A stretch of 64,000 bases of DNA from Clostridiales bacterium 1_7_47FAA (GTDB lineage: Bacteria; Bacillota; Clostridia; Lachnospirales; Lachnospiraceae), in the NCBI GenBank assembly GCA_000155435.1, contig DS990260.1, positions 1,979,831-2,043,830 of the forward strand, given 5' to 3'. Under the pieces are notes generated by a model. The model was not told where the DNA came from. It did not search any database and saw only the letters and a list, made by a program, of their open reading frames with translations. This document shows positions 1 through 7,440 of the stretch, in pieces. The position numbers and the translations under genes were made by a program. Every line of letters begins with the position of its first letter. Position 1 is the first letter of the stretch.

Positions 1-337
1 AAACCCCAAATCCATTGACAAACCCTATCACTGCCCCGATGGCCAGCGCTGCCAGTATGGCTGCCAGCCAGTTGGATCCGTCCCTCAGCAGGGTTGCCCC
101 CACTGCGGCGGACATGCCCAGGGTGGCGCCCACCGATACATCAATCTCTCCCGTAAGGATGACAAAGGCGCTGCCCACTGCCAGCAATGTAAACACCACG
201 CTGTCGTTAAAGCAGTTTAAGATGGATGTGGGCTGCCAGAAAGCCGGGTTTACACATCCCACAATGAATATCAATGCTGCCAGAAATAGAAAACTGCTCA
301 TTTCATGGGATTTGATTATCTTTTTCATTTGATTCAT
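1..337 (-). CDS. lsrC: AI-2/sugar ABC transporter permease, N-terminal part (window edge)
   Basis: Partial gene: only about 112 N-terminal residues are in the window and the rest lies beyond base 1. The start ATG (335-337) follows a GGTGGAGAG ribosome site. The protein begins MNQMKKIIKS, then a hydrophobic segment, then ILTGEIDVSVGATLG, the conserved loop of CUT2-class permeases (RbsC, LsrC). It should be one of the inner membrane channel subunits importing AI-2 or a pentose-like sugar. It follows lsrA by 16 bases on the same strand, so they are co-transcribed. The specific LsrC call rests on the neighbouring lsrK and lsrR; from its own sequence it could be any CUT2 permease. Confidence 0.8.
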   Translation of the reverse strand, partial: MNQMKKIIKSHEMSSFLFLAALIFIVGCVNPAFWQPTSILNCFNDSVVFTLLAVGSAFVILTGEIDVSVGATLGMSAAVGATLLRDGSNWLAAILAALAIGAVIGFVNGFGV

Positions 338-353
338 GTCTCTCCACCTGCTT

Positions 354-1877
354 TCATTCTTCTGCCACACCAAAGGATGCTGCCATCAGGCTGGCCTGGC
401 TGATTTCCGCCTTGGACAGTTCTCCCTTGATACGCCCGGAAAATACCACCACTGCCCGGTCGGAAAGCTCCACGATTTCTTCCATATCAGAAGATATCAG
501 CATGATTGCCACGCCCTGGGCCTTCAGTTTATGAATAATGGAATACACATCGCCCCTGGCCGCGGCGTCAATGCCACGGGTAGGCTCATCCAGGATGACC
601 AGCTTGGGGTTGGTGGAAAGTGACCTTCCGATAACGATTTTCTGCTGGTTTCCTCCGGAAAGGCTTCCGGCCGTCTGGTCCTGGCCCGTTACCTTGATAC
701 GGAAATCATCGATGTAGCGCTGAGCAACCTCCCTTTCCGCTTTCCGGTCCAGGAAAAACCCGCCCATCTTCTTATCCATTAATAAGGAAGACGTTGTGTT
801 GGCTGCCACGTCGCTGATGCCGAACAGACCGTTCAGCCGCCTGTCCTCAGGCACGTAATTGATGCCTGCCTTCAGCACCTCTGCCGTGGAAAGACCGGTT
901 ACATCCTTACCGTCCAGGATTGCCTTTCCTTTTAAGACCTTATCCCTTCCGAATATGGTGGTGGCCAGCTCCGTACGTCCGGCGCCCACCACTCCGGCCA
1001 CTCCCAGCACCTCGCCGGGGTATACCTTCAGGTTCACGTCCTCGAATCCGTATCCGGAATAATGCTGCAGTTCAAACACCGGCTTCAGGCCTTCATAGTG
1101 AATGGCCCCGGCCGCGTCCTTGCCGTCCTTTAATTCAGATTCATCCATATTGGGAGGAAGGAGTCCCTTTACCAGCATCTCCCTGGAAAAATCAGCAACG
1201 CGTCCTTTTAATGTAATGATACCATCCCTCATGATTGCCACATGGGTTGCTATCTGGAACACCTCCGCCAGACGGTGGGTTATGTAGATAATCCCAATGC
1301 CCTTCTTCTTCAAATCCTCCACTATCTTAAAAAGGCTTTCCACTTCGTCAAATGTCAGGGCGCTGGTAGGTTCATCCAGAATCAATACCCTTGCGTTCCT
1401 TAAAAGCCCTCTCAGCAGCTCAACCAGCTGCTGCTCTGCAATGGAAAGGCTCATGGCCTTCCTGGTCAGGTCCAGGTGCCAGCCAATGTCATCCATAATC
1501 TGGATCAGCCGCTTCCTTAAGGGACCTGTCTTTTCCTTGAAACCAATCAGCACGTTCTCCTCAACCGTCATGTTGGGAAAAAGCATGGGTTCCTGGGGTA
1601 CCATGTAGACCCCTTTTGCAAGTATGACCGAAGGTTTGAAGGTACTTATCTTCCCGCCTGCAATCACAAGCTCCCCTTCGTCGGGCTGGTAGATACCCAT
1701 GATGATCTTCATCAGGGTGCTCTTTCCAGCACCGTTCCCACCTATCAAAGCCAGCACCTCGCCCTTACCAACATCCAGGTCAATTCCTTTTAAAACTGCG
1801 TTTAAGCCAAATGTCTTAAAGACGCCGCGGGCAGAAAGCAGCATGTCTTTTGAATCACATGTTCCTGCTTGACTCAT
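354..1877 (-). CDS. lsrA: AI-2 import ABC transporter ATP-binding protein (two ABC domains)
   Basis: 507 residues, cytoplasmic ATPase of a CUT2-class importer. Two ABC domains are visible. The first has Walker A GGNGAGKST at residues 46-54, an LSIAEQQ signature and Walker B LILDEPTSAL. The second has the degenerate Walker A (GVVGAGRTE) usual in this family, signature LSGGNQQK and Walker B LVILDEPTRGID. The start was set at 1877 because TAAGGAGGG lies just upstream; an upstream in-frame extension to 1949 lacks a ribosome site. It is first in the leftward transcript, divergent from lsrR-lsrK, which makes AI-2 the likely substrate. RbsA and MglA are the same fold, so substrate is inferred from context. 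Confidence 0.85.
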   Translation of the reverse strand: MSQAGTCDSKDMLLSARGVFKTFGLNAVLKGIDLDVGKGEVLALIGGNGAGKSTLMKIIMGIYQPDEGELVIAGGKISTFKPSVILAKGVYMVPQEPMLFPNMTVEENVLIGFKEKTGPLRKRLIQIMDDIGWHLDLTRKAMSLSIAEQQLVELLRGLLRNARVLILDEPTSALTFDEVESLFKIVEDLKKKGIGIIYITHRLAEVFQIATHVAIMRDGIITLKGRVADFSREMLVKGLLPPNMDESELKDGKDAAGAIHYEGLKPVFELQHYSGYGFEDVNLKVYPGEVLGVAGVVGAGRTELATTIFGRDKVLKGKAILDGKDVTGLSTAEVLKAGINYVPEDRRLNGLFGISDVAANTTSSLLMDKKMGGFFLDRKAEREVAQRYIDDFRIKVTGQDQTAGSLSGGNQQKIVIGRSLSTNPKLVILDEPTRGIDAAARGDVYSIIHKLKAQGVAIMLISSDMEEIVELSDRAVVVFSGRIKGELSKAEISQASLMAASFGVAEE

Positions 1878-1933
1878 GTTTACCCTCCTTAGCGCATCTG
1901 TATTTATCGTTTTTGATATTTTTGTTTGTTGAT

Positions 1934-1953
1934 AAAACATTTGTAACACTTGT
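1934..1953 (+). promoter_or_regulatory. Candidate LsrR operator, lsrA side
   Basis: AAAACATTTGTAACACTTGT on the plus strand. Nearly the same sequence recurs at 2204-2223 on the other side of the divergent intergenic region. It sits just after the -10 box of the lsrA promoter, where a repressor would block initiation. Assignment to LsrR is by position only. Confidence 0.5.
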
Positions 1954-1954
1954 A

Positions 1955-1983
1955 AGTATACGGGAATGACATAAGTTTGTCAA
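1955..1983 (-). promoter_or_regulatory. Promoter of lsrA-lsrC
   Basis: On the minus strand, TTGACA (1978-1983) is separated by 17 bases from TATACT (1955-1960), an essentially consensus sigma-A promoter. The lsrA start codon lies about 75 bases downstream. The candidate operator at 1934-1953 begins immediately after the -10 box. Confidence 0.75.
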
Positions 1984-2145
1984 GGGGTTTTCAGCATTTT
2001 AACATGATTTACGCGAATCCGCCCGGACCATTTTTAGTGGTTTGTACCTTTTACTTTTCTGTTTTGCCTCATTTTTTCACGAATTAGTGCGCATTTATTA
2101 AGGTTCATTCCCCTATTTCATGTGTATTTCCCCCAATTTTGCATA

Positions 2146-2174
2146 TTGACATTAATGTTGCCCTTTGATATACT
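2146..2174 (+). promoter_or_regulatory. Promoter of lsrR-lsrK-cupin
   Basis: TTGACA (2146-2151), a 17-base spacer and TATACT (2169-2174). The same -35 and -10 hexamers are used by the opposite lsrA promoter. Expected start is near 2181, upstream of the candidate operator at 2204-2223. Confidence 0.75.
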
Positions 2175-2203
2175 AATGTCAAAGTAAACATTTTATTTGA
2201 ATC

Positions 2204-2223
2204 AAAACATTTGTTTCACTTCT
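2204..2223 (+). promoter_or_regulatory. Candidate LsrR operator, lsrR side
   Basis: AAAACATTTGTTTCACTTCT, matching 16 of 20 bases of the element at 1934-1953. It lies downstream of the predicted lsrR transcription start, compatible with autorepression. Confidence 0.45.
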
Positions 2224-2305
2224 TTTCTATTGTTTGGCTTCATATGTTTTGCTTCATAATATAAATCATGTTACAAATCGTGATACAGGAGGTGTTAGGG
2301 CCGGT

Positions 2306-3220
2306 ATGGATTATGAAGATTCCTTAATCGTTAAAACAGCCTGGTACTATTATATAGAAAACATGACCCAGCAGAAGATTTCCGAGAAGCTGGGGATATC
2401 CCGCATGAAGGTCATCAAGCTGCTGGAAAAGGCCAGACAGACAGGGGTGATTCAGTTTAAGATTTCTCCTGAGCGGAGCCAGCAGCTGATGCTCGAACAG
2501 AAACTCACCACCCAGTGGAACTTAAAGGATGTCTTCGTGGTACCCACCCCGCCGAACGGCTCCAACCTTAACGAGACCATTGCCCAGGCAGCCGCCATGT
2601 ATATCGGCGACAGGCTGACGGAGAACATGTTCATCAATATGGGATACGGGGACACCCCCAGCAGGGTGCTGAACCATCTGGCCACCATAGCCGAATCCCC
2701 CATCTCCGTGGTTTCCCTCACAGGCGGGGTCAGCTATTACCTGCCCAATATCCGTTCCAACATCTTCAATGCCAAGCTTTACCTGTACCCCGCCCCCCTT
2801 CTTGTATCCTCCAAGGAGATGTGCAAGGCCATGCGTGACGAGCCGCCCATCCAGGAGATTGCAAGGATGGTCCGCCTGGCCACCATGACCGTGGTGGGAA
2901 TCGGGGCCATGAACGAGGATGCAACCATTATCTCCAACGGTATCTTGAATCCCAATGACTTCCTGTACCTTTCCATGCAGGGAGCGGTCGGCGATATACT
3001 GACCCACTTTTTTGACAAGGATGGCAGCCCTATCCACAGCGACATCGAGGAACGGCTGTTCAGCACCTCGTTGAATACATTGAAGAGCCTGAATAATGTA
3101 ATCGGCATATCCGGCGGTCCCCAGAAGGTGGATGCCATACGCGCCGCCCTCAGGGGCAGTTATCTGGATGTTTTAATCACGGATGAGGACACTGCGATGC
3201 AGCTGATTGATTTAGATTAA
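2306..3220 (+). CDS. lsrR: SorC/DeoR-family transcriptional regulator, LsrR-like
   Basis: 304 residues. An N-terminal helix-turn-helix (about residues 12-55; MTQQKISEKLGISRMKVIKLLEKA) is followed by a sugar-binding domain with VSLTGGVSYY, VVGIGAMNEDATII and a C-terminal VLITDEDTAMQL segment, the layout of E. coli LsrR. The family represses the lsr operon and is released by phospho-AI-2 made by LsrK. The start at 2306 is chosen because CAGGAGGTG lies 12 bases upstream. It is transcribed with lsrK and the cupin gene. The partner kinase next door strengthens the LsrR assignment over other SorC regulators. Confidence 0.85.
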   Translation: MDYEDSLIVKTAWYYYIENMTQQKISEKLGISRMKVIKLLEKARQTGVIQFKISPERSQQLMLEQKLTTQWNLKDVFVVPTPPNGSNLNETIAQAAAMYIGDRLTENMFINMGYGDTPSRVLNHLATIAESPISVVSLTGGVSYYLPNIRSNIFNAKLYLYPAPLLVSSKEMCKAMRDEPPIQEIARMVRLATMTVVGIGAMNEDATIISNGILNPNDFLYLSMQGAVGDILTHFFDKDGSPIHSDIEERLFSTSLNTLKSLNNVIGISGGPQKVDAIRAALRGSYLDVLITDEDTAMQLIDLD

Positions 3221-3248
3221 AGGAGAAATCAAAAAGGAGGAGTTACAT

Positions 3249-4814
3249 ATGTCAAAGAAATACTTTCTTGCTGTTGATGCCGGTACAGGCAGCGTCCGGG
3301 CGGTCCTGTTCGATCTGGACGGCAACCAGGCCGCATGTGTGCAACAGGAATGGGAGCACAAGGAAGACCCCAGATATCCGGGCAGCATGGATTTTGACTG
3401 GACATACAACTGGGAACTGACCTGCGGATGCATCCGGGGCGTACTGAAGGAATCAGGAATCGCGCCGGAAGAGATTGCAGCCGTCTCCACCACCTGTATG
3501 AGGGAAGGAATCGTACTCTACGACGGATCGGGCAGGGAAATCTGGGCCTGCGCCAACGTGGATGCCAGAAGCGATGATGAAGTGGGCCGCCTGCGCCAGG
3601 CCTATCCAGGCCAGGAAAAAGAACTGTATCTGGAGTCCGGACAGACCTATGCCCTGGACGCCCTGCCACGTCTTCTGTGGGTCAAGGACAAGATGCCGGA
3701 AGTATACGAAAAGCTGGCCTATGTGGGCATGTTTAATGACTGGCTCATCTATAAGATGACCGGGGTCCTGGCCGTGGAACCCAGCAACGGTTCCACCACC
3801 GGCCTGTTCAGCCTCAAGAAGAGGGACTGGGATCCTACCATTGCAGAGCGCTGCGGACTACGCACCGACATTTTCCCCGAGGTACGCGAGTGCGGCTCCA
3901 CCGCCGGGACCGTGACAGCCCAGTGTGAGGCCCAGACAGGACTGGCCCAGGGCACGCCCGTGATTGTGGGCGGCGGCGACGCCCAGTTAGGCTGCATCGG
4001 CGTAGGGGTGGTGAAGCCAAACCAGGCAGCTGTCTTTGGCGGCAGCTTCTGGCAGTATGAGTACAACACAGGGGACGGCCAGACCGACCAGGACTGCCGT
4101 GTCCGCGTCAACTGCCACGCCGTACCGGGCGTATGGCAGTACGAGGCCCTTGCATTTAAACCCGGCCTTGTGATGCGATGGTTCCGGGACGGCTTCTGCC
4201 AGGCCGAGAAGGAGCTGGCAAAGCTTGAGGGCACGGACCCTTACGATGTGATGAACCGGTATGCCAAGGATATACCGGCCGGATGCTACGGCATGATGTG
4301 TACATTTTCCGATGTCATGAACTTCATCAGCTGGAAGCACGCTTCGCCCACCTTTACCAACTTTGAACTGGACCCGGTGCGCTTCTCCAAGTACACGTTC
4401 TACCGCGCCATCCTTGAGAACACAGCCCTGGTCACCAAGGGCCATCTGGACCTGGTCCGGGAGGCCACTGGCAACCAGCCTGAGGAAATCATTTTCGCCG
4501 GAGGCGCTTCCAAGAGCCCGCTGTGGTGCCAGATACTGTCCGATGTGCTGGGACTTCCCGTGAAGGTCCCGGTTGTCAAAGAGGCAACAGCCCTGGGCGC
4601 CGCCATTCTGGCAGGCTATGGGGTAGGGATATACGACGACATGTCAGAGGCAGCCGGAAAGCTGGTGAAATGGGACACCACCTATGTCCCTGATATGGAG
4701 AACCATAAGATTTACTGTGAAATGTATGAACAATGGCGCAAGGTTTACAAGGCTCAGCTGGATATCTGCAACCAGGATCTGACCAAGAGCATGTGGGCTG
4801 CCCCAGGATTATAG
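3249..4814 (+). CDS. lsrK: Autoinducer-2 kinase (FGGY family)
   Basis: 521 residues, FGGY sugar kinase. The N-terminus (LAVDAGTGSVRAVLFDLDGNQ), the CMREGIVLY segment, WACANVDARS and the C-terminal VKEATALGAAILAG, ending in W-A-A-P-G-L, closely follow E. coli LsrK rather than xylulo- or glycerol kinases. LsrK phosphorylates imported AI-2 (the open form of 4,5-dihydroxy-2,3-pentanedione) in the cytoplasm, trapping it and creating the LsrR inducer. The GGGDAQLGCIG segment is also typical. An AAGGAGG ribosome site precedes the ATG. It lies 28 bases after lsrR and 19 before the cupin gene, so all three form one operon. Confidence 0.88.
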   Translation: MSKKYFLAVDAGTGSVRAVLFDLDGNQAACVQQEWEHKEDPRYPGSMDFDWTYNWELTCGCIRGVLKESGIAPEEIAAVSTTCMREGIVLYDGSGREIWACANVDARSDDEVGRLRQAYPGQEKELYLESGQTYALDALPRLLWVKDKMPEVYEKLAYVGMFNDWLIYKMTGVLAVEPSNGSTTGLFSLKKRDWDPTIAERCGLRTDIFPEVRECGSTAGTVTAQCEAQTGLAQGTPVIVGGGDAQLGCIGVGVVKPNQAAVFGGSFWQYEYNTGDGQTDQDCRVRVNCHAVPGVWQYEALAFKPGLVMRWFRDGFCQAEKELAKLEGTDPYDVMNRYAKDIPAGCYGMMCTFSDVMNFISWKHASPTFTNFELDPVRFSKYTFYRAILENTALVTKGHLDLVREATGNQPEEIIFAGGASKSPLWCQILSDVLGLPVKVPVVKEATALGAAILAGYGVGIYDDMSEAAGKLVKWDTTYVPDMENHKIYCEMYEQWRKVYKAQLDICNQDLTKSMWAAPGL

Positions 4815-4833
4815 AATAGGAGGACATAATAAG

Positions 4834-5184
4834 ATGTTTATTGTAAATGAGAGTGAGAAAGAATACCGCTTCGGCAACAGCGGCCCCAAATACCTGATGA
4901 AAGGCCCGAGGATGAATTTTGCAGTGGTGCAGTTCCAGCCAGGGGAGGATTTTAAGGCGCATTACCACAATATCATGGAGGAGAACTTCTTTGTCCTGGA
5001 AGGAGAAATCGACATTGTGGTTGACGGGACCGTGCATCATTTAAAACAAGGGGATCTAATCCATATAGAACCTTCTGAAATCCACTACTGCGTCAACTCT
5101 TATGATAAGACAGTGAAGATGATATCCACATTGGCTCCTTATCAGGAAGTGGATAAGGTGGAGATTGAGGATTATACTTATTGA
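4834..5184 (+). CDS. Small cupin-domain protein of the lsr locus
   Basis: 116 residues, one double-stranded beta-helix (cupin) domain. Motif 1 is visible as HYHNIMEENFFVLEGE, with candidate metal ligands His-x-His and a following Glu; motif 2 is GDLIHIEPSEIHYCVN. A good GGAGG site precedes the start. In enteric bacteria the last steps of phospho-AI-2 breakdown are done by LsrG (a monooxygenase-fold isomerase) and LsrF (an aldolase-fold thiolase). Neither is visible here, although the left arm of the locus is cut off. A cupin isomerase taking the LsrG role is an inference from position; the sequence itself shows only a metal-binding-type cupin. Confidence 0.8.
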   Translation: MFIVNESEKEYRFGNSGPKYLMKGPRMNFAVVQFQPGEDFKAHYHNIMEENFFVLEGEIDIVVDGTVHHLKQGDLIHIEPSEIHYCVNSYDKTVKMISTLAPYQEVDKVEIEDYTY

Positions 5185-5203
5185 TGGGATACCGTTTGGG
5201 GAA

Positions 5204-5237
5204 GGGTCCGGCTGTGGATATGGCCGGGCCCTTTTTT
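5204..5237 (+). terminator. Rho-independent terminator of the lsrR-lsrK-cupin operon
   Basis: GGGTCCGGC (5204-5212) pairs with GCCGGGCCC (5223-5231, one G-U pair), followed by six T. It begins 20 bases after the cupin stop codon. Confidence 0.85.
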
Positions 5238-5247
5238 CATTCCTTTA

Positions 5248-5276
5248 TTGAAAGACTATAGATAATCTGGTAGAAT
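5248..5276 (+). promoter_or_regulatory. Promoter of the type I toxin mRNA
   Basis: TTGAAA (5248-5253), 17-base spacer, TAGAAT (5271-5276). The predicted leader of about 85 bases contains two potential hairpins: AGGAG...CTCCT around 5300-5317, and CCGG-TTCG-CCGG near 5330-5341. Such structure often controls toxin translation. Confidence 0.65.
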
Positions 5277-5367
5277 AGTTATCAGGAAAGCACTCATGAC
5301 AGGAGTGGCAACCTCCTAGACTTGTAAAACCGGTTCGCCGGAATACATAAGAAAGGAGGTAGCGCCT

Positions 5368-5484
5368 ATGACAGCATATGAGATTATTTCAATCTTCATA
5401 GGGATATTGGCTTTGTTAATATCCTTTGGTAGTCTGATCGTAGCGATTATCGCCTTTCTCGACAAGAGAAAAAAGCGTAAATAA
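5368..5484 (+). CDS. Type I toxin, small hydrophobic (holin-like toxin family) peptide
   Basis: 38 residues: MTAYEIISIF, then IGILALLISFGSLIVAIIAF as one membrane span, then the charged tail LDKRKKRK. This matches the putative holin-like toxin family (Fst/TxpA/BsrG-type small membrane toxins), which insert in the cytoplasmic membrane when unrepressed. The ATG follows an AAAGGAGGT site by 7 bases, so translation should be efficient without antisense control. It has its own promoter (5248-5276) and 3' hairpin (5552-5576). An antisense RNA is predicted on the opposite strand across its last codons and 3' untranslated region. Confidence 0.8.
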   Translation: MTAYEIISIFIGILALLISFGSLIVAIIAFLDKRKKRK

Positions 5485-5487
5485 AAT

Positions 5488-5516
5488 GCCCACCCTGTCT
5501 GGTCCACAGGGTGGGC
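5488..5516 (-). terminator. Terminator hairpin of the antisense RNA
   Basis: GCCCACCCTGT pairs with ACAGGGTGGGC around a short loop; on the minus strand it is followed by ATTTTATTT. On the plus strand the same hairpin lies just after the toxin stop codon. Confidence 0.7.
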
Positions 5517-5551
5517 GGTGTCCGTAAGGACATTTAGAATCCCCATCTAGG

Positions 5552-5582
5552 AGCATCCACTTTTGGAGTGGGTGCTTTCTTT
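5552..5582 (+). terminator. Terminator of the toxin mRNA
   Basis: AGCATCCAC (5552-5560) pairs with GTGGGTGCT (5568-5576), followed by TTCTTTT. This puts the toxin mRNA 3' end near 5582, fully overlapping the antisense RNA. Confidence 0.7.
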
Positions 5583-5591
5583 TACACTTCT

Positions 5592-5620
5592 ATTATAGTC
5601 AATCCTCATCTTGATTTCAA
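5592..5620 (-). promoter_or_regulatory. Promoter of the antisense antitoxin RNA
   Basis: Minus-strand TTGAAA at 5615-5620 and perfect TATAAT at 5592-5597 with a 17-base spacer. It is stronger by sequence than the toxin promoter, as expected for an antitoxin made in excess. Confidence 0.75.
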
Positions 5621-5929
5621 GTGATTCTTAGAAATTCCTTCTTAATTTTCACCTCCTGTATACACGATACGCTGATTGGACATGCCAAAATACACAGTCT
5701 AAATACCGATACCCTTTTTATATAGAAGAAAATCCTTTGTTTTCAAGCCATTTCAAGTGATAAATATGATTCTGCTTTTCTTGTTGTATAGGCTGCACAG
5801 GCTCTTAAAAAATCAATGTTCTTTCTATCCGGGCTTACTAATAATAAAAATTCCTGCTCTTTCATTCACCTGCCTGACTGCCTGCCAAAAGCCGAAAGCC
5901 TTGATTTTCTTTATTTTTAGTAAATGTCC
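5621..5929. other. AT-rich intergenic stretch with nothing recognised
   Basis: Between the antisense RNA promoter and the MntA/HEPN remnant. No open frame with a ribosome site, no hairpin with a T-run and no repeat was found. It may contain the rest of the decayed HEPN gene beyond recognition. Confidence 0.5.
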
Positions 5930-6405
5930 TTATTGCAACCTCGCTGAAGCGGGTGTTCCGGCCTTAGCTGCCCTGAAATGCTCACCGGTAAAATCATCTT
6001 TTGCAGTTTCCAAATCTTCCTTTGCAACCATAAGACGATGCATGGCAAGGTCCCTAGGATTTCCACTATTAGGCAACATACAATTCGACCCCTCATTTTT
6101 TACATTCTTATAAAAAGGATCAGCCGGAAGCCAGTACTGGAAATGATTTATATTTTTTACAATCGGCATAATCAGAATGTCACGGTCCAGATTAAAATCA
6201 AAGGTCATGTCAGAAACCATACGCCCTTTTGTTTTATGGTATCCTTCGATGAATCCACAAGAATCATAATATCTATATCTGAGGATTCGGTATAATCACC
6301 CCTTGCATAGGAACCGTATAAAATAACGGCCTTTAATTCACGCCCATATATCTCATGTATTCTATTCACATACTGAAAAAGTATATCTTGGGTCTGATTT
6401 TGCAA
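5930..6405 (-). pseudogene. Decayed MntA nucleotidyltransferase / HEPN toxin-antitoxin remnant
   Basis: The upstream fragment carries the nucleotidyltransferase motif GSYARGDYTESSDIDIMILVD, typical of MNT-type antitoxins. Near 6225 the frame shifts: the reading ends KQKGVWFLT, while the next frame continues MVSDMTFDFNLDRDILIMPI, the expected family continuation. A second one-base slip near 6090 destroys the expected end (VELYVA then stop). The same frame then runs into RDLAMHRLMVAKEDLETAKDDF, the start of a HEPN domain, which breaks off after HFRAA instead of the usual NRAYYA stretch. The pair is therefore a fused and truncated relic and should be non-functional. The original start is uncertain; a TTG near 6405 is a guess. 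Confidence 0.75.
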
Positions 6406-6604
6406 AATACCACTGCCTCTCTGTTTTATGTTTTGGCATATATCAGATGTGTCTCTTTTTATTATATCCGATTGATGAATGCCTAACAACATTTTCCGGA
6501 ATCTAAACCAGAAAAAATCAGCCAAGAAGGTTTTTCTGCAGATATTATTTGAACATTTCTGAATTACAGGGGTTACTTCTCTCTTTGGAGTCAAATCGGA
6601 GTCA

Positions 6605-6636
6605 AAAGGGCGCCCTGCCCTCGCAGAACGCCCTTA
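6605..6636 (-). terminator. Probable terminator of the NUDIX gene
   Basis: AAGGGCG and CGCCCTT arms enclose a GC-rich loop (6605-6636), with TTTT following on the minus strand. It lies about 20 bases past the NUDIX stop codon. Confidence 0.5.
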
Positions 6637-6653
6637 ATCACATCACTATTCAC

Positions 6654-7106
6654 TTAAAAATACTTCTTGCTTCCCCAAAGATTACTCTTCTTCAAATCCA
6701 GATACTCATTATATGCTTTTTCCAGTATCTGCTTCTCATTCGAAAATTTCAGCAGATGGTATGCTTCATAGAACTTATAATATCCGGAATCCAGAAAGTA
6801 CTCTTCCCGCTGTGGTTTGCTGTAATAGCTGTCGGCCATCATCAGATACCAGTGTACGTCCTTTTCCACCACGTCCTGTGGGGTGTTGAATGAATATTGG
6901 CTCTTGCCGATATACTTGATAATGGATGCACTGACACCGGTCTCCTCCTTTACCTCGCGGAGCGCCGTTTCCTTATACTCTTCGCCAGCTTCTACTGTTC
7001 CCTTAGGCAATACCCATCCTTCATACTTATTCTTATAGTTCTTGTAAAGGACGAGAATCTTCCCTCGAAATATAACCACACCGCCGCAGCTCGTTGCCTC
7101 AATCAT
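6654..7106 (-). CDS. NUDIX hydrolase
   Basis: 150 residues. The NUDIX box reads GTVEAGEEYKETALREVKEETGV, with the catalytic REVKEE glutamates, near residues 38-60. These enzymes hydrolyse nucleoside diphosphate-linked compounds; the size and the TSCGGVVIF start resemble the small Ap4A/ADP-ribose group, but the substrate cannot be read. The start at 7106 (MIEATSCGG) is preferred over the longer frame to 7283 because it follows a CAGGAGGAATTGC ribosome site and the extension is not NUDIX-like. It is a single-gene unit with its own promoter at 7191-7219. Confidence 0.85.
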   Translation of the reverse strand: MIEATSCGGVVIFRGKILVLYKNYKNKYEGWVLPKGTVEAGEEYKETALREVKEETGVSASIIKYIGKSQYSFNTPQDVVEKDVHWYLMMADSYYSKPQREEYFLDSGYYKFYEAYHLLKFSNEKQILEKAYNEYLDLKKSNLWGSKKYF

Positions 7107-7190
7107 TGCAATTCCTCCTGGTGTTGGTGTGAACCTGGCCGTGCTGTCGCCATACCCGAAAGTACGGCGGCACTGACCATAACTGGTCTT

Positions 7191-7219
7191 AGTATACAAC
7201 TTTTGGAAAGGATATGCAA
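7191..7219 (-). promoter_or_regulatory. Promoter of the NUDIX gene
   Basis: Minus-strand TTGCAT (7214-7219), 17-base spacer, TATACT (7191-7196). This leaves an 80-base leader before the ATG at 7106 and supports the shorter gene start. Confidence 0.65.
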
Positions 7220-7353
7220 GGTTTATCTGTGTTTTGGGGCTGGGAGGTAACTGGTAATTCATTTGGTAATTCATCATGTTCACACTTTTAGTAATTTATT
7301 TTAATCCGCCAAAGCAGATTAAACCAAAACAGATTGCCGGCACAGCCCTCCAT

Positions 7354-7396
7354 CCAAAAAAAAGGATACCCCCGCATATTACACAAGGTATCCTTT
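7354..7396 (-). terminator. Terminator of the catabolic operon (7639-15371)
   Basis: AAAGGATACC (7361-7370) pairs perfectly with GGTATCCTTT (7387-7396); on the minus strand the hairpin is followed by eight T. It lies beyond the 20-bp repeat block. Confidence 0.75.
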
Positions 7397-7440
7397 CTGC
7401 CAATCTCCTATCTATCCTGCCTGTCCTATCCAGATATCAT

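Larger units (their letters stand above)
5480..5586 (-). ncRNA. Predicted antisense RNA antitoxin
   Basis: On the minus strand a consensus promoter, TTGAAA (5615-5620), 17-base spacer, TATAAT (5592-5597), drives a transcript expected to start near 5585. It would end at the hairpin GCCCACCCTGT/ACAGGGTGGGC (5488-5516) followed by ATTTTATTT. The RNA of roughly 100 bases is complementary to the 3' part of the toxin mRNA, the classic arrangement for type I antitoxins of this toxin family. No expression data are available; this is read from promoter and terminator alone. Confidence 0.7.

Noticed and set aside
5757-6113. 118-codon plus-strand frame over the MntA/HEPN relic
   Set aside because: Antisense to decayed genes; no family resemblance and no ribosome site.
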